Positions 1 through 6,300 of a stretch of 7,579 bases of DNA are shown here, piece after piece. The position numbers and the translations under genes were made by a program. The notes under the pieces were generated by a model that saw nothing but the letters and a program-made list of their open reading frames with translations, did no database searches and had not been told where the DNA came from. The stretch covers positions 1 through 7,579 of the forward strand of contig CABUQK010000098.1 of assembly GCA_902493615.1 (NCBI GenBank). Direction: 5' to 3'. Source of the stretch: an uncultured Collinsella sp. (GTDB lineage: Bacteria; Actinomycetota; Coriobacteriia; Coriobacteriales; Coriobacteriaceae). Within the stretch, counting starts at the first letter, position 1. The number at the start of each line of letters is the position of its first letter.

Positions 1-55
1 TGGGCGAGCCATAGGCGCCGCGCACCGATGCGGTAAAGTGACGGCTTGAAATTGG

Positions 56-64
56 TGCTATATT
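56..64 (+). promoter_or_regulatory. Possible extended -10 promoter for the small hypothetical gene
   Basis: The sequence TGCTATATT (56-64) matches an extended -10 element (TGnTATAAT with one mismatch). No good -35 hexamer lies 16-18 bp upstream, which is tolerable for extended -10 promoters. It sits about 40 bp before the chosen ATG at 102. Nothing else is evident in positions 1-55. This is a pattern match only. Confidence 0.35.
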
Positions 65-101
65 GGGCTTGAGTTGTTTAATGCTAGTACGGGAGGCTGA
101 T

Positions 102-593
102 ATGGGGCTGTTCAAGAAGAAAAACCCGCAGGATGCCTTTGATCCCGATGTGTTTACCATCACGGATACGATTTTGGACCCGCCGCGGTTTACGTTTTTG
201 CCGGCCATTTACCAGGATGCCACGCGCCGCAAGTGGGCCGTGCATCAGCGCGGCGGGGGGGAGCCGAAGATTTTTGACTATGCGGACGTGCTGCAGTGCG
301 AGATTGTCGAGACCGGAAATCCCGAGGATGTGCCGGAGCTTAGTAATCGCGAACTAGCTCAGCAGATTTTGATTAATCCAGCTCAGGCCACCAAAAACAA
401 CGCTGCCAAGCGTAATATGTGCCTTGGTATGGGTGTCATCGTTGCCGTGCAAACCGGCGAGGATGAGATTTCGAAGCTTGAGATTCCGGTGACCGCGGGC
501 GAAGTCAAGCGAGACTCCGGCCTATATCGGTCGTATCGGAACGTTGCAGAGCGGATAAAAGAAGCCTTCGACGCCATGGGGCGTCCGGAGTAA
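102..593 (+). CDS. Hypothetical protein, 163 aa, function unknown
   Basis: I do not recognise this family with confidence. I chose the ATG at 102 because GGGAGG (91-96) lies just upstream; an in-frame TTG at 63 has no comparable ribosome site. The protein begins with a basic tract (MGLFKKK), has no signal peptide and no long hydrophobic membrane segment. One short apolar stretch (about residues 107-117, MCLGMGVIVAV) may be a buried strand. The middle (FLPAIYQDATRRKWAVHQR, about 32-50, then KIFDYADVLQCEIVETG, 56-72) looks like beta strands. It resembles the lipid- or membrane-associated small domains of the DUF4428 kind, where a sentence-like 'FDY..V..cEiVE' segment occurs, but that link is weak. 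The C-terminus (YRSYRNVAERIKEAFDAM) is a predicted amphipathic helix. It lies 38 bp before the GntR gene on the same strand and could be co-transcribed with it. Confidence 0.75.
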   Translation: MGLFKKKNPQDAFDPDVFTITDTILDPPRFTFLPAIYQDATRRKWAVHQRGGGEPKIFDYADVLQCEIVETGNPEDVPELSNRELAQQILINPAQATKNNAAKRNMCLGMGVIVAVQTGEDEISKLEIPVTAGEVKRDSGLYRSYRNVAERIKEAFDAMGRPE

Positions 594-631
594 TGATGCC
601 CGCAGCAGCAAGCGGTTGAGGAGCCTTGCCC

Positions 632-1399
632 ATGTCGAGTGAACCATATGCGATTCCGCCCAAAGATCGCGCCTTTGAGGGCATTCGTTGGTATATCAAA
701 CATTATGACCTGCAGGGTGGCGACCGGCTGCCCGCCGAGCGTGTGCTCTGTGAAGCGCTGGGTGTGTCGCGCACGGCGTTGCGCGCCGCGATCACGCGCC
801 TTATTTCGTGCGGAACTTTGGAAAGCCGCCGTGGTTCGGGCACCTATGTGTGCCCGCCCAAACCGCTGAACATCTTTCAGGAAACGTGGAACTATACGCA
901 GGCGGTGGAGAGGGTTGGCTCAAAGTCGACCGCACGCCTGATATGGTCCAAGGTCGCGTACGCCGATATCGATTTGGTCCAAAAAGCCCAGATCGATCTG
1001 GGCATGCCGCTCTTCTGCATTAGGCGCGTGCGCGTGGTCAATGGTTCCCCGGCGTCAATCGAGACGGCTTACGTCAATCTGTCTTTGTGTCCCTCGCTTC
1101 CCGATCACGATTTTGAGCAGGAGAGCCTCTACGACGTTTTGCTTAAAGAGGGGAATGTCCATGTGACGCACGGCAAGGAGCATATTTCCATCAGTCGCCT
1201 GAATGCCGACGAGGCTAAGTTGCTGGATGCCCAGGAGGGCACGCCGGTGTTTTATAAGACTTCGCACGAGTGCGACGAGAACAATGGCTTTGTCGAGTAT
1301 TGCAAGTCCGTGATTCTGCCGACCAAGTATCGATTTGCCGATAACGGCGAGGCAGACGGCGTTGCGACGAAGGTGGGTGTCGAATGGCTGAGTCAGTAG
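632..1399 (+). CDS. GntR/HutC-family transcriptional regulator with UTRA domain (first of a pair)
   Basis: A cytoplasmic DNA-binding regulator of 255 aa. Residues about 14-75 form the GntR winged helix: LPAERVLCEALGVSRTALRAAI is the helix-turn-helix and GTLESRRGSGTYV (61-73) the wing. Residues about 95-235 form a UTRA ligand-binding domain, with its usual RRVRVVNGSPASIETAYV (131-148) and FVEYCKSVILPTKYRF (220-235) segments. The UTRA fold normally senses a phosphorylated or free sugar or amino-acid compound and releases DNA on binding. I chose the ATG at 632 because GAGGAG (618-623) is 8 bases upstream; a TTG at 626 would be only 2 bases from it. The 3' end overlaps the next regulator by 16 bases, which suggests translational coupling. 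Its place beside the PTS/deglycase units suggests that it controls them; the ligand is not shown by sequence. Confidence 0.93.
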   Translation: MSSEPYAIPPKDRAFEGIRWYIKHYDLQGGDRLPAERVLCEALGVSRTALRAAITRLISCGTLESRRGSGTYVCPPKPLNIFQETWNYTQAVERVGSKSTARLIWSKVAYADIDLVQKAQIDLGMPLFCIRRVRVVNGSPASIETAYVNLSLCPSLPDHDFEQESLYDVLLKEGNVHVTHGKEHISISRLNADEAKLLDAQEGTPVFYKTSHECDENNGFVEYCKSVILPTKYRFADNGEADGVATKVGVEWLSQ

Positions 1400-2097
1400 A
1401 AGACATGCCGGTATACAAGCAAATTCGCCGCTGCATTGCGGAGCGAATCGAGCGTGGCGACTATCCGACGGGCTCGATGATTCCATCCGAAAATGAGCTG
1501 GCAGAGGAGTTTGGCACGACGCGCCTGACGATCCGTAGCGCCATGGACGAGTTGGTCAAAAGTGGCCAGATTCGTCGCGTACAGGGCAAGGGCGCCTTTG
1601 TGGGGCACAAGTGGTTTGATGAGCATGTTCGCAAGGGCGGCTTCCGTCAGTCGGTTTTGGCATCGGGTTCGACGCCGTCGGTGCGTATCCTGGCGCGCTC
1701 CAAACGCTATGCCGGCCCGTATTATGCCGACTTGTTTGGTATCGCCGAGGACGATCTGCTTTACTCGGTGCGCCGTCTTAACTGCATCGACGGTGAGCCC
1801 GTGTCGATCGAGATGACGCTGATCCCGTGCCTGCTGTTCCCAGGCATCGAAGGCGTGGACATTTCGGTCTTCAGTCTGTTCGAGACCTACGATATGTTGG
1901 GCAGAAAGCCAGATAAATCTATTGAGAAGCTCGATATCGAGGCGCTGGGTGCACGCGATGCGAGCTTGCTCGACCTTGAGCCGGGCGATCTAGCGCTTGT
2001 GCTGGAATGCCTGACATACGACTCGAGTGGGCAGGTTATCGAGTATGCCAAGTCTTTTACCCGCGGCGATGCCGGCGGATATACCTACAACTACTAG
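1384..2097 (+). CDS. GntR/HutC-family transcriptional regulator with UTRA domain (second of a pair; FrlR-like role inferred)
   Basis: A 237-aa cytoplasmic regulator. The winged helix spans about 9-74: VYKQIRRCIAERIERGDY, then IPSENELAEEFGTTRLTIR (helix-turn-helix, 33-51) and the wing GQIRRVQGKGAFV (61-73). This is a more canonical HutC helix than in the upstream regulator. The UTRA domain spans about 95-235, with VRRLNCIDGEPVSIEMTLIP (129-148) and QVIEYAKSFTRGDAGGYTY near the end. The ATG at 1384 is preferred because AGGTGG (1371-1376) is 7 bases upstream; an in-frame ATG at 1405 has only a weak site. It overlaps the previous gene by 16 bases in another frame. E. coli frl loci also carry a UTRA regulator (FrlR), so sensing of a fructoselysine-type phosphate is a reasonable inference. 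Transcription ends at the hairpin at 2104-2140. Confidence 0.93.
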   Translation: MAESVEDMPVYKQIRRCIAERIERGDYPTGSMIPSENELAEEFGTTRLTIRSAMDELVKSGQIRRVQGKGAFVGHKWFDEHVRKGGFRQSVLASGSTPSVRILARSKRYAGPYYADLFGIAEDDLLYSVRRLNCIDGEPVSIEMTLIPCLLFPGIEGVDISVFSLFETYDMLGRKPDKSIEKLDIEALGARDASLLDLEPGDLALVLECLTYDSSGQVIEYAKSFTRGDAGGYTYNY

Positions 2098-2103
2098 CAC
2101 CTA

Positions 2104-2140
2104 GAGCGTCCTTGCGCACGGCGGGGGCGCTCGTTTTTTT
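2104..2140 (+). terminator. Rho-independent terminator after the regulator pair
   Basis: Stem GAGCGTCC (2104-2111) pairs with GGGCGCTC (2125-2132) over 8 bp including one G-U pair. A 13-nt loop separates the arms, and one G then seven T follow (2134-2140). It sits 7 bases after the second regulator's stop codon and separates the regulators from unit 1. Confidence 0.88.
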
Positions 2141-2179
2141 ATGGACATACGTCGCGTGACCGATGAGCGGCAAAAACTG

Positions 2180-2260
2180 ACCGTCTACCGAGAGGGGAGA
2201 ATGAAATCGAAAAATCGGTATTAAAAACGGCTATCCTGTTATCGTTCACTGGTATTAAGA
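2180..2260 (+). promoter_or_regulatory. Control region P1 (deglycase-EIIA-EIIB unit): repeated GGTATTAA operator boxes
   Basis: Two boxes, TCGGTATTAAAA (2215-2226) and CTGGTATTAAGA (2249-2260), repeat directly 34 bp apart. An upstream box ACCGTCTACCGAGAG (2180-2194) matches 13 of 15 bases at 4500-4514. The best -10 candidate is TATCCT (2232-2237), between the two GGTATT boxes; no convincing -35 is visible. The same architecture recurs before EIIC and before the second deglycase, so it probably holds operators for one or both GntR regulators. The factor assignment is inference. Confidence 0.65.
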
Positions 2261-2282
2261 ACCTTTGAATTGTTGAGCCTGG

Positions 2283-2332
2283 GGTCAAGGTGACCATAAG
2301 GTTAAGTGGTGCGACGGGACGGCAAGCCCGTC
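2283..2332 (+). other. Structured leader of the deglycase transcript (two dyads)
   Basis: GGTCA-AGG-TGACC (2283-2295) is a perfect 5-bp dyad with a 3-base centre. GACGGG (2313-2318) can pair with CCCGTC (2327-2332) across 8 nt; the register GGACGG (2317-2322) with CCGTCC (2328-2333) is an alternative. A GTGCGAC repeat lies at 2309-2315 and 2339-2345. The first dyad could be an operator, the second a leader hairpin. I do not recognise a riboswitch class. Confidence 0.4.
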
Positions 2333-2374
2333 CAGTCCGTGCGACAATTCAAACTGCTCGTGAAAGGAGCGAGA

Positions 2375-3436
2375 ATGAAGGAGACCGAGAAGATCGAGAT
2401 CATGCACTTCGACCAGGAGGGCTACCTCGAGGACGGCAGGAACGTCTACGAGGCCGGCAAGCGGATGACCGCCCTGGCCGACCGCGTGCACGAGGAGGGC
2501 TACGACGCCGTCTTCCTGATGGGCGTCGGCGGCACCTGGGACGAGTTCATGCAGCTCGAGTACCTCATGAACAAGTTCGGCGACCGCGACCTCGAGGTCT
2601 ACCTGATCCACGCCGCCGAGTGGAACGTCATGGGCCACAAGCGCATGACCGAGCGCTCCGTCGTGCTGACCGCCTCCGAGTCCGGCACCACCCCCGAGGT
2701 GCTCGAGGCCATCGGCAAGATGAAGGAGATGGGCGTGCGCGTCTTCGCCATGACCAACCCCGAGGGCAAGATCGGCCGCGCCGTGGGCGCCGAGAACTGC
2801 GTCATGATGGCCTCCGACCACGGCGCCGGCGGCTGCGAGAAGGGCTACTACCTCGCCGACTGCTTCGGCCTGCGCCTGCTCAACCGCCGCGGCTGCTTCC
2901 CCAAGTTCGACCTGTTCATCGAGCAGACGAGGGACGTCTGGAAGGACATGCTCGACATCCGCAAGCGCTTCGAGCCGCGCGCCGGGGAGCTCGCCAGGAA
3001 GTACGCGCTGGCCGACTACACCATGTTCATCGGCTCGGGCGCGCTGTGGGGCGAGACCATCCTGTACTCCATGTGCCTGCTCGAGGAGATGCAGTGGAAG
3101 CGCATCCGCCACATCACCTCGCACGACTTCTTCCACGGCACGCTCGAGCTGCTCGAGCCCGGCGTCCCGGTGTTCCTGTTCATGGGCGAGGACGAGTGCC
3201 GCGCCCTCGACGAGCGCGTCCGCGCCTTCCTCACCAGCGGCGTGACCGGCGACGAGGACTACGTCATCATCGACACCGCCGAGTACGCCATCCCCGGCCT
3301 GGACGACGACTTCCGCGTCATCGTGTCCCCGTGGATCCTCTCCGTGCTGACCACCGACCGCCTCGCCCGCAACTACGAGCTGGTCACCAAGCACAACCTC
3401 AAGTACCGCCGCTACTACCACCAGTTCGACTACTAA
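2375..3436 (+). CDS. SIS-domain phosphosugar deglycase, FrlB/GfrF-like (fructoselysine- or glucoselysine-6-phosphate deglycase)
   Basis: A 353-aa cytoplasmic enzyme of the double-SIS family, expected to hydrolyse a 6-phosphorylated glycated amino acid into glucose 6-phosphate and the amino acid. First SIS domain, about 30-165: LMGVGGTW (48-55) and the phosphate-binding SESGTTPE (101-108). Second SIS domain, about 205-330: FIGSGALWGE (218-227), then EEMQW with FFHGTLELLEPG. E238 and H254 are 16 residues apart, the spacing of the catalytic Glu/His pair in E. coli FrlB and in the GlmS isomerase domain. The ATG at 2375 follows AGGAG (2365-2369); a GTG at 2306 would add 23 unsupported residues. 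EIIA starts 21 bases after the stop. By my reading every sense codon ends in G or C, unlike neighbouring genes. Another Amadori deglycase (for example FraB-type) is possible; the FrlC-like epimerase nearby favours fructoselysine or a relative. Confidence 0.88.
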   Translation: MKETEKIEIMHFDQEGYLEDGRNVYEAGKRMTALADRVHEEGYDAVFLMGVGGTWDEFMQLEYLMNKFGDRDLEVYLIHAAEWNVMGHKRMTERSVVLTASESGTTPEVLEAIGKMKEMGVRVFAMTNPEGKIGRAVGAENCVMMASDHGAGGCEKGYYLADCFGLRLLNRRGCFPKFDLFIEQTRDVWKDMLDIRKRFEPRAGELARKYALADYTMFIGSGALWGETILYSMCLLEEMQWKRIRHITSHDFFHGTLELLEPGVPVFLFMGEDECRALDERVRAFLTSGVTGDEDYVIIDTAEYAIPGLDDDFRVIVSPWILSVLTTDRLARNYELVTKHNLKYRRYYHQFDY

Positions 3437-3457
3437 TTTCATTTGGGGGAAACCGCA

Positions 3458-3877
3458 ATGAGGCAATACATCTTTGCCAGCCACGCGCATTTTGCGACCG
3501 GCATCAAAGAGAGCACCGAGCTGCTCTCGGGCGCGCGCGATAACGTCCACGACCTGTCGATGTTTGTCGACGGCCGCACCGACGTCGCCGAGGAAGCCGC
3601 CAAGCTCCTGGCGACCTTCGACCCCGCCGACGACGTAATCGTGTGCACCGACCTGTTTGGCGGCAGCGTCAACAACGAGTTCACCAAGATCGTCCAGACG
3701 CGCCCCAACACCTACCTGGTTGCCAACATGAACCTGCCGCTGCTGATCCAGCTGCTCTTCTCGGACCAGGAGGCTCCCGCCGATCAGGTTATCCGCGAGA
3801 TTCTCGCGGCTGACGACACGCGCGTCAAGTTTGTCAACGACCTGCTGACCGATGCGGATGACGAGGAAGAGTTCTAG
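3458..3877 (+). CDS. PTS system mannose/fructose/sorbose family EIIA component
   Basis: A 139-aa cytoplasmic phosphocarrier that takes phosphate from HPr and passes it to EIIB. The N-terminal SHAHFATG (8-15) matches the family signature SHGxxAxG, so H9 is the predicted phosphorylated histidine. DLFGGSVNN is the other conserved block, in the position of the family's DLFGG(S/T)P..N. The length fits a stand-alone EIIA-Man domain; E. coli ManX fuses IIA and IIB, whereas here they are separate. The ATG at 3458 follows GGGGGA (3445-3450) by 7 bases; the TTG at 3443 lies upstream of that ribosome site and is rejected. It ends in an acidic tail (TDADDEEEF). It lies between the deglycase and EIIB, so the permease energy-coupling half is co-transcribed with the catabolic enzyme. 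Confidence 0.93.
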   Translation: MRQYIFASHAHFATGIKESTELLSGARDNVHDLSMFVDGRTDVAEEAAKLLATFDPADDVIVCTDLFGGSVNNEFTKIVQTRPNTYLVANMNLPLLIQLLFSDQEAPADQVIREILAADDTRVKFVNDLLTDADDEEEF

Positions 3878-3898
3878 TCACCGCCTGCTATTAATGGG

Positions 3899-3912
3899 GC
3901 CGGGTTTCCGGC
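3899..3912 (+). other. Small intercistronic hairpin between EIIA and EIIB
   Basis: GCCGG (3899-3903) pairs with CCGGC (3908-3912) around a GTTT tetraloop, in the 57-base gap between the two genes. No T tract follows, so it is not a terminator. It may affect transcript stability or be chance in a GC-rich gap. Confidence 0.3.
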
Positions 3913-3934
3913 ATGAGACCTTTGGGGGTCAATC

Positions 3935-4417
3935 ATGATTCAACTGCTTCGCGTCGACCATCGTCTGCTTCATGGCCAGGTGGCCGTCTCTTGGGTCCAG
4001 GGCTTGGGCTCCGACTGCATCTTCTGCGTTGGCGACAAGGTTGCCAACGATCCCGTCTGGAAGACCACGCTCAAGATGGGAAAGCCGGCCAATGTCAAGC
4101 TCGTCATCAAGGACATGGAGCACGCCATCGAGGCCATCAACTCCGGTGTTACCGATAAGTACAAGATGATCATCTGCGTCGCCAGCATCGCCGAGGCCAA
4201 GCAGCTTGTCGACGGCTGCCCGCAGATCACCTCCATCAACCTGGGCAACACCAAGTCCAAGGACGAGCAGCGTCCCGATGCCCGTAAGATTTCCCGCCAG
4301 ATCTTTGTGACTGCTGCCGAGGAAGAGGACATTCGCGAGCTCGTCGGCCGCGGTGTCGAGGTCGAGATTCGCGCTCTGGCCGACGACCCCAAGGTCGATG
4401 CCCTAAGCGCCCTCTAA
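3935..4417 (+). CDS. PTS system mannose/fructose/sorbose family EIIB component
   Basis: A 160-aa cytoplasmic subunit that receives phosphate from EIIA and transfers it to the substrate entering through EIIC/EIID. The start carries the family signature RVDHRLLHGQV (6-16); H13 in LLHGQ is the predicted phosphorylated histidine. VASIAEAKQLVDG and the INLGNT segment with the following basic stretch are also typical of IIB-Man/Sor proteins. The length is normal for the family. GGGGG (3924-3928) is 6 bases before the ATG. It is the last gene of unit 1: a GC-rich hairpin follows 8 bases after the stop, then a new control region precedes EIIC. Substrate specificity cannot be read from this subunit; the deglycase and epimerase suggest a glycated amino acid. 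Confidence 0.94.
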   Translation: MIQLLRVDHRLLHGQVAVSWVQGLGSDCIFCVGDKVANDPVWKTTLKMGKPANVKLVIKDMEHAIEAINSGVTDKYKMIICVASIAEAKQLVDGCPQITSINLGNTKSKDEQRPDARKISRQIFVTAAEEEDIRELVGRGVEVEIRALADDPKVDALSAL

Positions 4418-4424
4418 TTGGGAA

Positions 4425-4462
4425 CCACGGGGCGGCACGTACGGCGCCGCCCCTATCCGTGG
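4425..4462 (+). terminator. GC-rich hairpin without T tract after EIIB (possible terminator or mRNA stabiliser)
   Basis: GGGGCGGC (4429-4436) and GCCGCCCC (4446-4453) form a perfect 8-bp stem with a 9-nt loop. Flanking CCAC (4425-4428) and GTGG (4459-4462) can extend it past a small bulge. The three true terminators in this window carry 5-7 T; this one does not, so termination may be partial or Rho-assisted. Confidence 0.45.
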
Positions 4463-4499
4463 GCGTACCGGATAAACGCTTTACCCGTTACCCCCATCT

Positions 4500-4577
4500 A
4501 CCGTTCACCGAGAGTACGCGCCCGTTGAGCGATTGGTATTAAATAGTTTTTGCATGACTATATAATTGGTATCAAAT
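4500..4577 (+). promoter_or_regulatory. Control region P2 (EIIC-EIID-epimerase unit): perfect -10 with paired TTGGTATYAAAT operators
   Basis: TATAAT (4561-4566) is a perfect -10 sequence. TTGGTATTAAAT (4533-4544) covers the expected -35 region, and TTGGTATCAAAT (4566-4577) begins on the last -10 base and spans the likely start point near 4573. The boxes are 33 bp apart and differ at one base. The upstream box ACCGTTCACCGAGAG (4500-4514) corresponds to 2180-2194. There is no standard -35 at 17 bp spacing. A protein bound to either box would block polymerase, which fits repression by a GntR protein relieved by ligand; the choice of factor is inference. Confidence 0.78.
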
Positions 4578-4580
4578 CAT

Positions 4581-4617
4581 TTGCACCGGTTTAGGTGTTA
4601 ACAGCACACCGGTACAA
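4581..4617 (+). promoter_or_regulatory. Imperfect 10-bp inverted repeat just downstream of the P2 start
   Basis: TTGCACCGGT (4581-4590) and ACCGGTACAA (4608-4617) are inverted repeats with 9 of 10 positions matching and a 17-nt spacer. It lies just past the predicted transcription start, so it could be an additional operator or the first hairpin of the leader RNA. I could not match it to a known element. Confidence 0.45.
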
Positions 4618-4620
4618 GCT

Positions 4621-4689
4621 GGATCTGTCTGGGCGATTGTCGGCATGGAAAAGGGCGCGCTGACAAGTCGGGAATCGCCGCGCGGATCC
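4621..4689 (+). other. Nested inverted repeats in the EIIC leader
   Basis: GGATC (4621-4625) pairs with GATCC (4685-4689). Inside it, GGCGATT (4632-4638) pairs perfectly with AATCGCC (4673-4679). TTGTC (4637-4641) with GACAA (4662-4666) is an inner alternative. The EIIC ribosome site at 4703-4708 lies just outside. The rest of the 295-base gap between EIIB and EIIC shows no gene. This may be a structured 5' leader, with no recognised riboswitch class. Confidence 0.35.
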
Positions 4690-4712
4690 AAGAGGGATCA
4701 AAGGGAGGAACA

Positions 4713-5486
4713 ATGCTTGTTCAAGCGATCCTTATCGGACTTATCGCTGCCTTCGGTAAGCTCGATTATCAGCTCGGTACGCTCTATGCGTTCCGCCCGG
4801 TCGTTCTGTGCCCGCTCGTCGGCATAGTCCTCGGGGACCTGCAGTCCGGCCTCGCCATCGGTGCGAGCCTCGAGCTGCTCTTCATGGGTTCTATCTCCAT
4901 CGGCGCTTACGTGCCGCCCGATGAGACGATTGGCGGCGTGCTCGCCTGCGCCTTCGCTATTCAGCTGGGTCAGAGCACCGAGGCCGCTATCGCGCTCGCG
5001 ATGCCCATCGCCACTCTGTGCCTGGCCATCAAGAACGTCGTCAACGCCGGTATGCCCCTTCTGGTCGACCGTGCCGATGTCTTTGCCAGCAAGGGTAACC
5101 TCAAGGGTATCTACGCTATGCACTGGATTATCGGTCTCGTGATTGTCGTCCTGGCCTTTATCCTGTGCTCGGTCTCCTTCTATCTGGGTGCCGACGCTGT
5201 TCAGGGCCTGCTCGACTTCATCCCGACGTTCGTCCTCGATGGCTTTGGCGTTGCCGCCAACATCCTGCCGGCCATGGGCTTCGCCATGCTCGGCCGCCTG
5301 GTGCTCACCAAGCAGCTCGTGCCCTTCTACTTCCTGGGCTTCCTGCTGTGCTCCTACGCCAATGTGCCCGTCCTGGGCGTCGCCCTGATCGCCATCATCA
5401 TCGGCATCGACAAGTTCGACCTGCTCGGCCTGGGCGGAGCCCAGCCCCAGCTCTCCGCGGAAGGGGATGAGGACGATGACTTCTAG
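4713..5486 (+). CDS. PTS system mannose/fructose/sorbose family EIIC component (membrane permease)
   Basis: A 257-aa integral membrane protein forming the substrate channel with EIID. The family signature ELLFMGSISIGAYVPPDE (54-71) is present, where the Man-family EIIC usually has E-L-x-x-x-G-x-x-x-I-G. NILPAMGFAMLGRLVLTK (183-200) is the other conserved region. Hydrophobic segments occur at about 3-14, 30-42, 74-85, 92-106, 136-156, 178-194, 203-214 and 217-231. The length is typical. The ATG at 4713 is preceded by GGGAGG (4703-4708). The acidic C-terminal tail (AEGDEDDDF) lies in the stretch that overlaps the EIID start. Unlike common operons in which IIA-IIB-IIC-IID run continuously, EIIC here starts its own transcription unit about 295 bases after EIIB. 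Confidence 0.94.
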   Translation: MLVQAILIGLIAAFGKLDYQLGTLYAFRPVVLCPLVGIVLGDLQSGLAIGASLELLFMGSISIGAYVPPDETIGGVLACAFAIQLGQSTEAAIALAMPIATLCLAIKNVVNAGMPLLVDRADVFASKGNLKGIYAMHWIIGLVIVVLAFILCSVSFYLGADAVQGLLDFIPTFVLDGFGVAANILPAMGFAMLGRLVLTKQLVPFYFLGFLLCSYANVPVLGVALIAIIIGIDKFDLLGLGGAQPQLSAEGDEDDDF

Positions 5487-6300
5487 TCCCGAGAACAAGA
5501 TCACGCGCTCCGACCTCATCAAGAGCGCCGTCAACACCGGCGCCCTGGGCATGGAGTTCTCCTGGACCTACTACAAGCAGATGAACATTGCCTTCTGCCT
5601 GATGGTCGCTAACATGCTCAAGAAGATCTATGCCGGCCGTCCCGATGATTACGCCGAGGCCTTGCACCGTCACAGCGCATTCTTCAACATCACCCCGCAG
5701 CTCGCTCCCTTCGTGGGTGGCATCGCGATGGCCATGGAAGAAAAGGTCGCTCGTGGCGAGGTTGAGCCCGAGAGCGTCAACGACATCAAGGCCGCCCTCA
5801 TGGGTCCGCTTTCCGGCCTGGGTGACTCCTTCTTCCTGTCCACCCTGCGCGTCGTCGCCGCTGCCGTGGGCATCAGCCTGTGCCAGGCCGGCAACGTCTT
5901 TGGCCCCATCGCCTTCCTGCTCGTCTACAACATCCCGGCGTTCCTGATTCGTATCTTTGGCGCTATCAAGGGTTATGAGCTGGGCATTGGCTTCCTCGAC
6001 AAGGCTCAGAAGACCGGCCTGATGCAAAAGATCATGGCCTGCGTCGGCATTGTCGGCGTTATGGTTGTTGGCGCCATGAGCAAGGACATGTTCTGGGCTT
6101 CGCTGCCCATCGCCATCGGTCAGGGCGACTCCGCCCAGACTCTCCAGGACATCCTGGACGGCATCATGCCCGGTATGCTCGGTATGGCCGCCTTCTGGCT
6201 CTACTACTGGCTGCTCTCCAAGAAGATCAACCCGATGGTCCTGATCCTCTGCACCATGGTCGTGGGCATCATCGGCGCTTACTTTGGCGTGCTTGCCTAA
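5476..6300 (+). CDS. PTS system mannose/fructose/sorbose family EIID component (membrane permease)
   Basis: A 274-aa membrane partner of EIIC. Family landmarks in order: ITRSDLIKSAVNTGALGMEFSWTYYKQMNIAFCLMVANML (9-48), the HSAFFNITPQLAPFVGGIAMAMEE region (66-89) and GPLSGLGDSFFLSTLR (110-125). Most of the hydrophobic segments are in the C-terminal half (about 127-160, 185-202, 232-247, 254-272). I chose the ATG at 5476, which overlaps EIIC by 11 bases and has AAGGGG (5461-5466) 9 bases upstream; an ATG at 5467 directly abuts that site and is less likely. The overlap indicates translational coupling with EIIC. The substrate is unknown from sequence; the nearby FrlB/FrlC-like enzymes suggest a glycated lysine or similar compound. 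Confidence 0.94.
   Translation: MTSSPENKITRSDLIKSAVNTGALGMEFSWTYYKQMNIAFCLMVANMLKKIYAGRPDDYAEALHRHSAFFNITPQLAPFVGGIAMAMEEKVARGEVEPESVNDIKAALMGPLSGLGDSFFLSTLRVVAAAVGISLCQAGNVFGPIAFLLVYNIPAFLIRIFGAIKGYELGIGFLDKAQKTGLMQKIMACVGIVGVMVVGAMSKDMFWASLPIAIGQGDSAQTLQDILDGIMPGMLGMAAFWLYYWLLSKKINPMVLILCTMVVGIIGAYFGVLA

Noticed and set aside
2306..2374. GTG start extending the deglycase by 23 residues
   Set aside because: The extension runs through the leader hairpin, the ribosome site AGGAG fits the ATG at 2375, and the second copy also begins at that Met with unrelated upstream sequence.
2375..3436. Deglycase gene as a synthetic or codon-optimised insert
   Set aside because: The uniform codon pattern prompted the thought, but it is followed directly by a natural EIIA gene with a native-looking junction, its start is repeated downstream, and no vector sequence is visible.
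2285..3550. 421-aa open frame on the minus strand and a 417-aa second plus frame over the deglycase gene
   Set aside because: Both are low-complexity (Val/Ala/Gly/Glu-rich or Arg/Pro/Gly-rich) and arise because G/C-only third positions remove stop codons. The SIS frame has family motifs and a ribosome site.
4533..4566. TTGGTA (4533-4538) as a -35 element for the TATAAT
   Set aside because: The spacing of 22 bp (24 bp in P3) is too long for a sigma-70 promoter; an operator role fits better.
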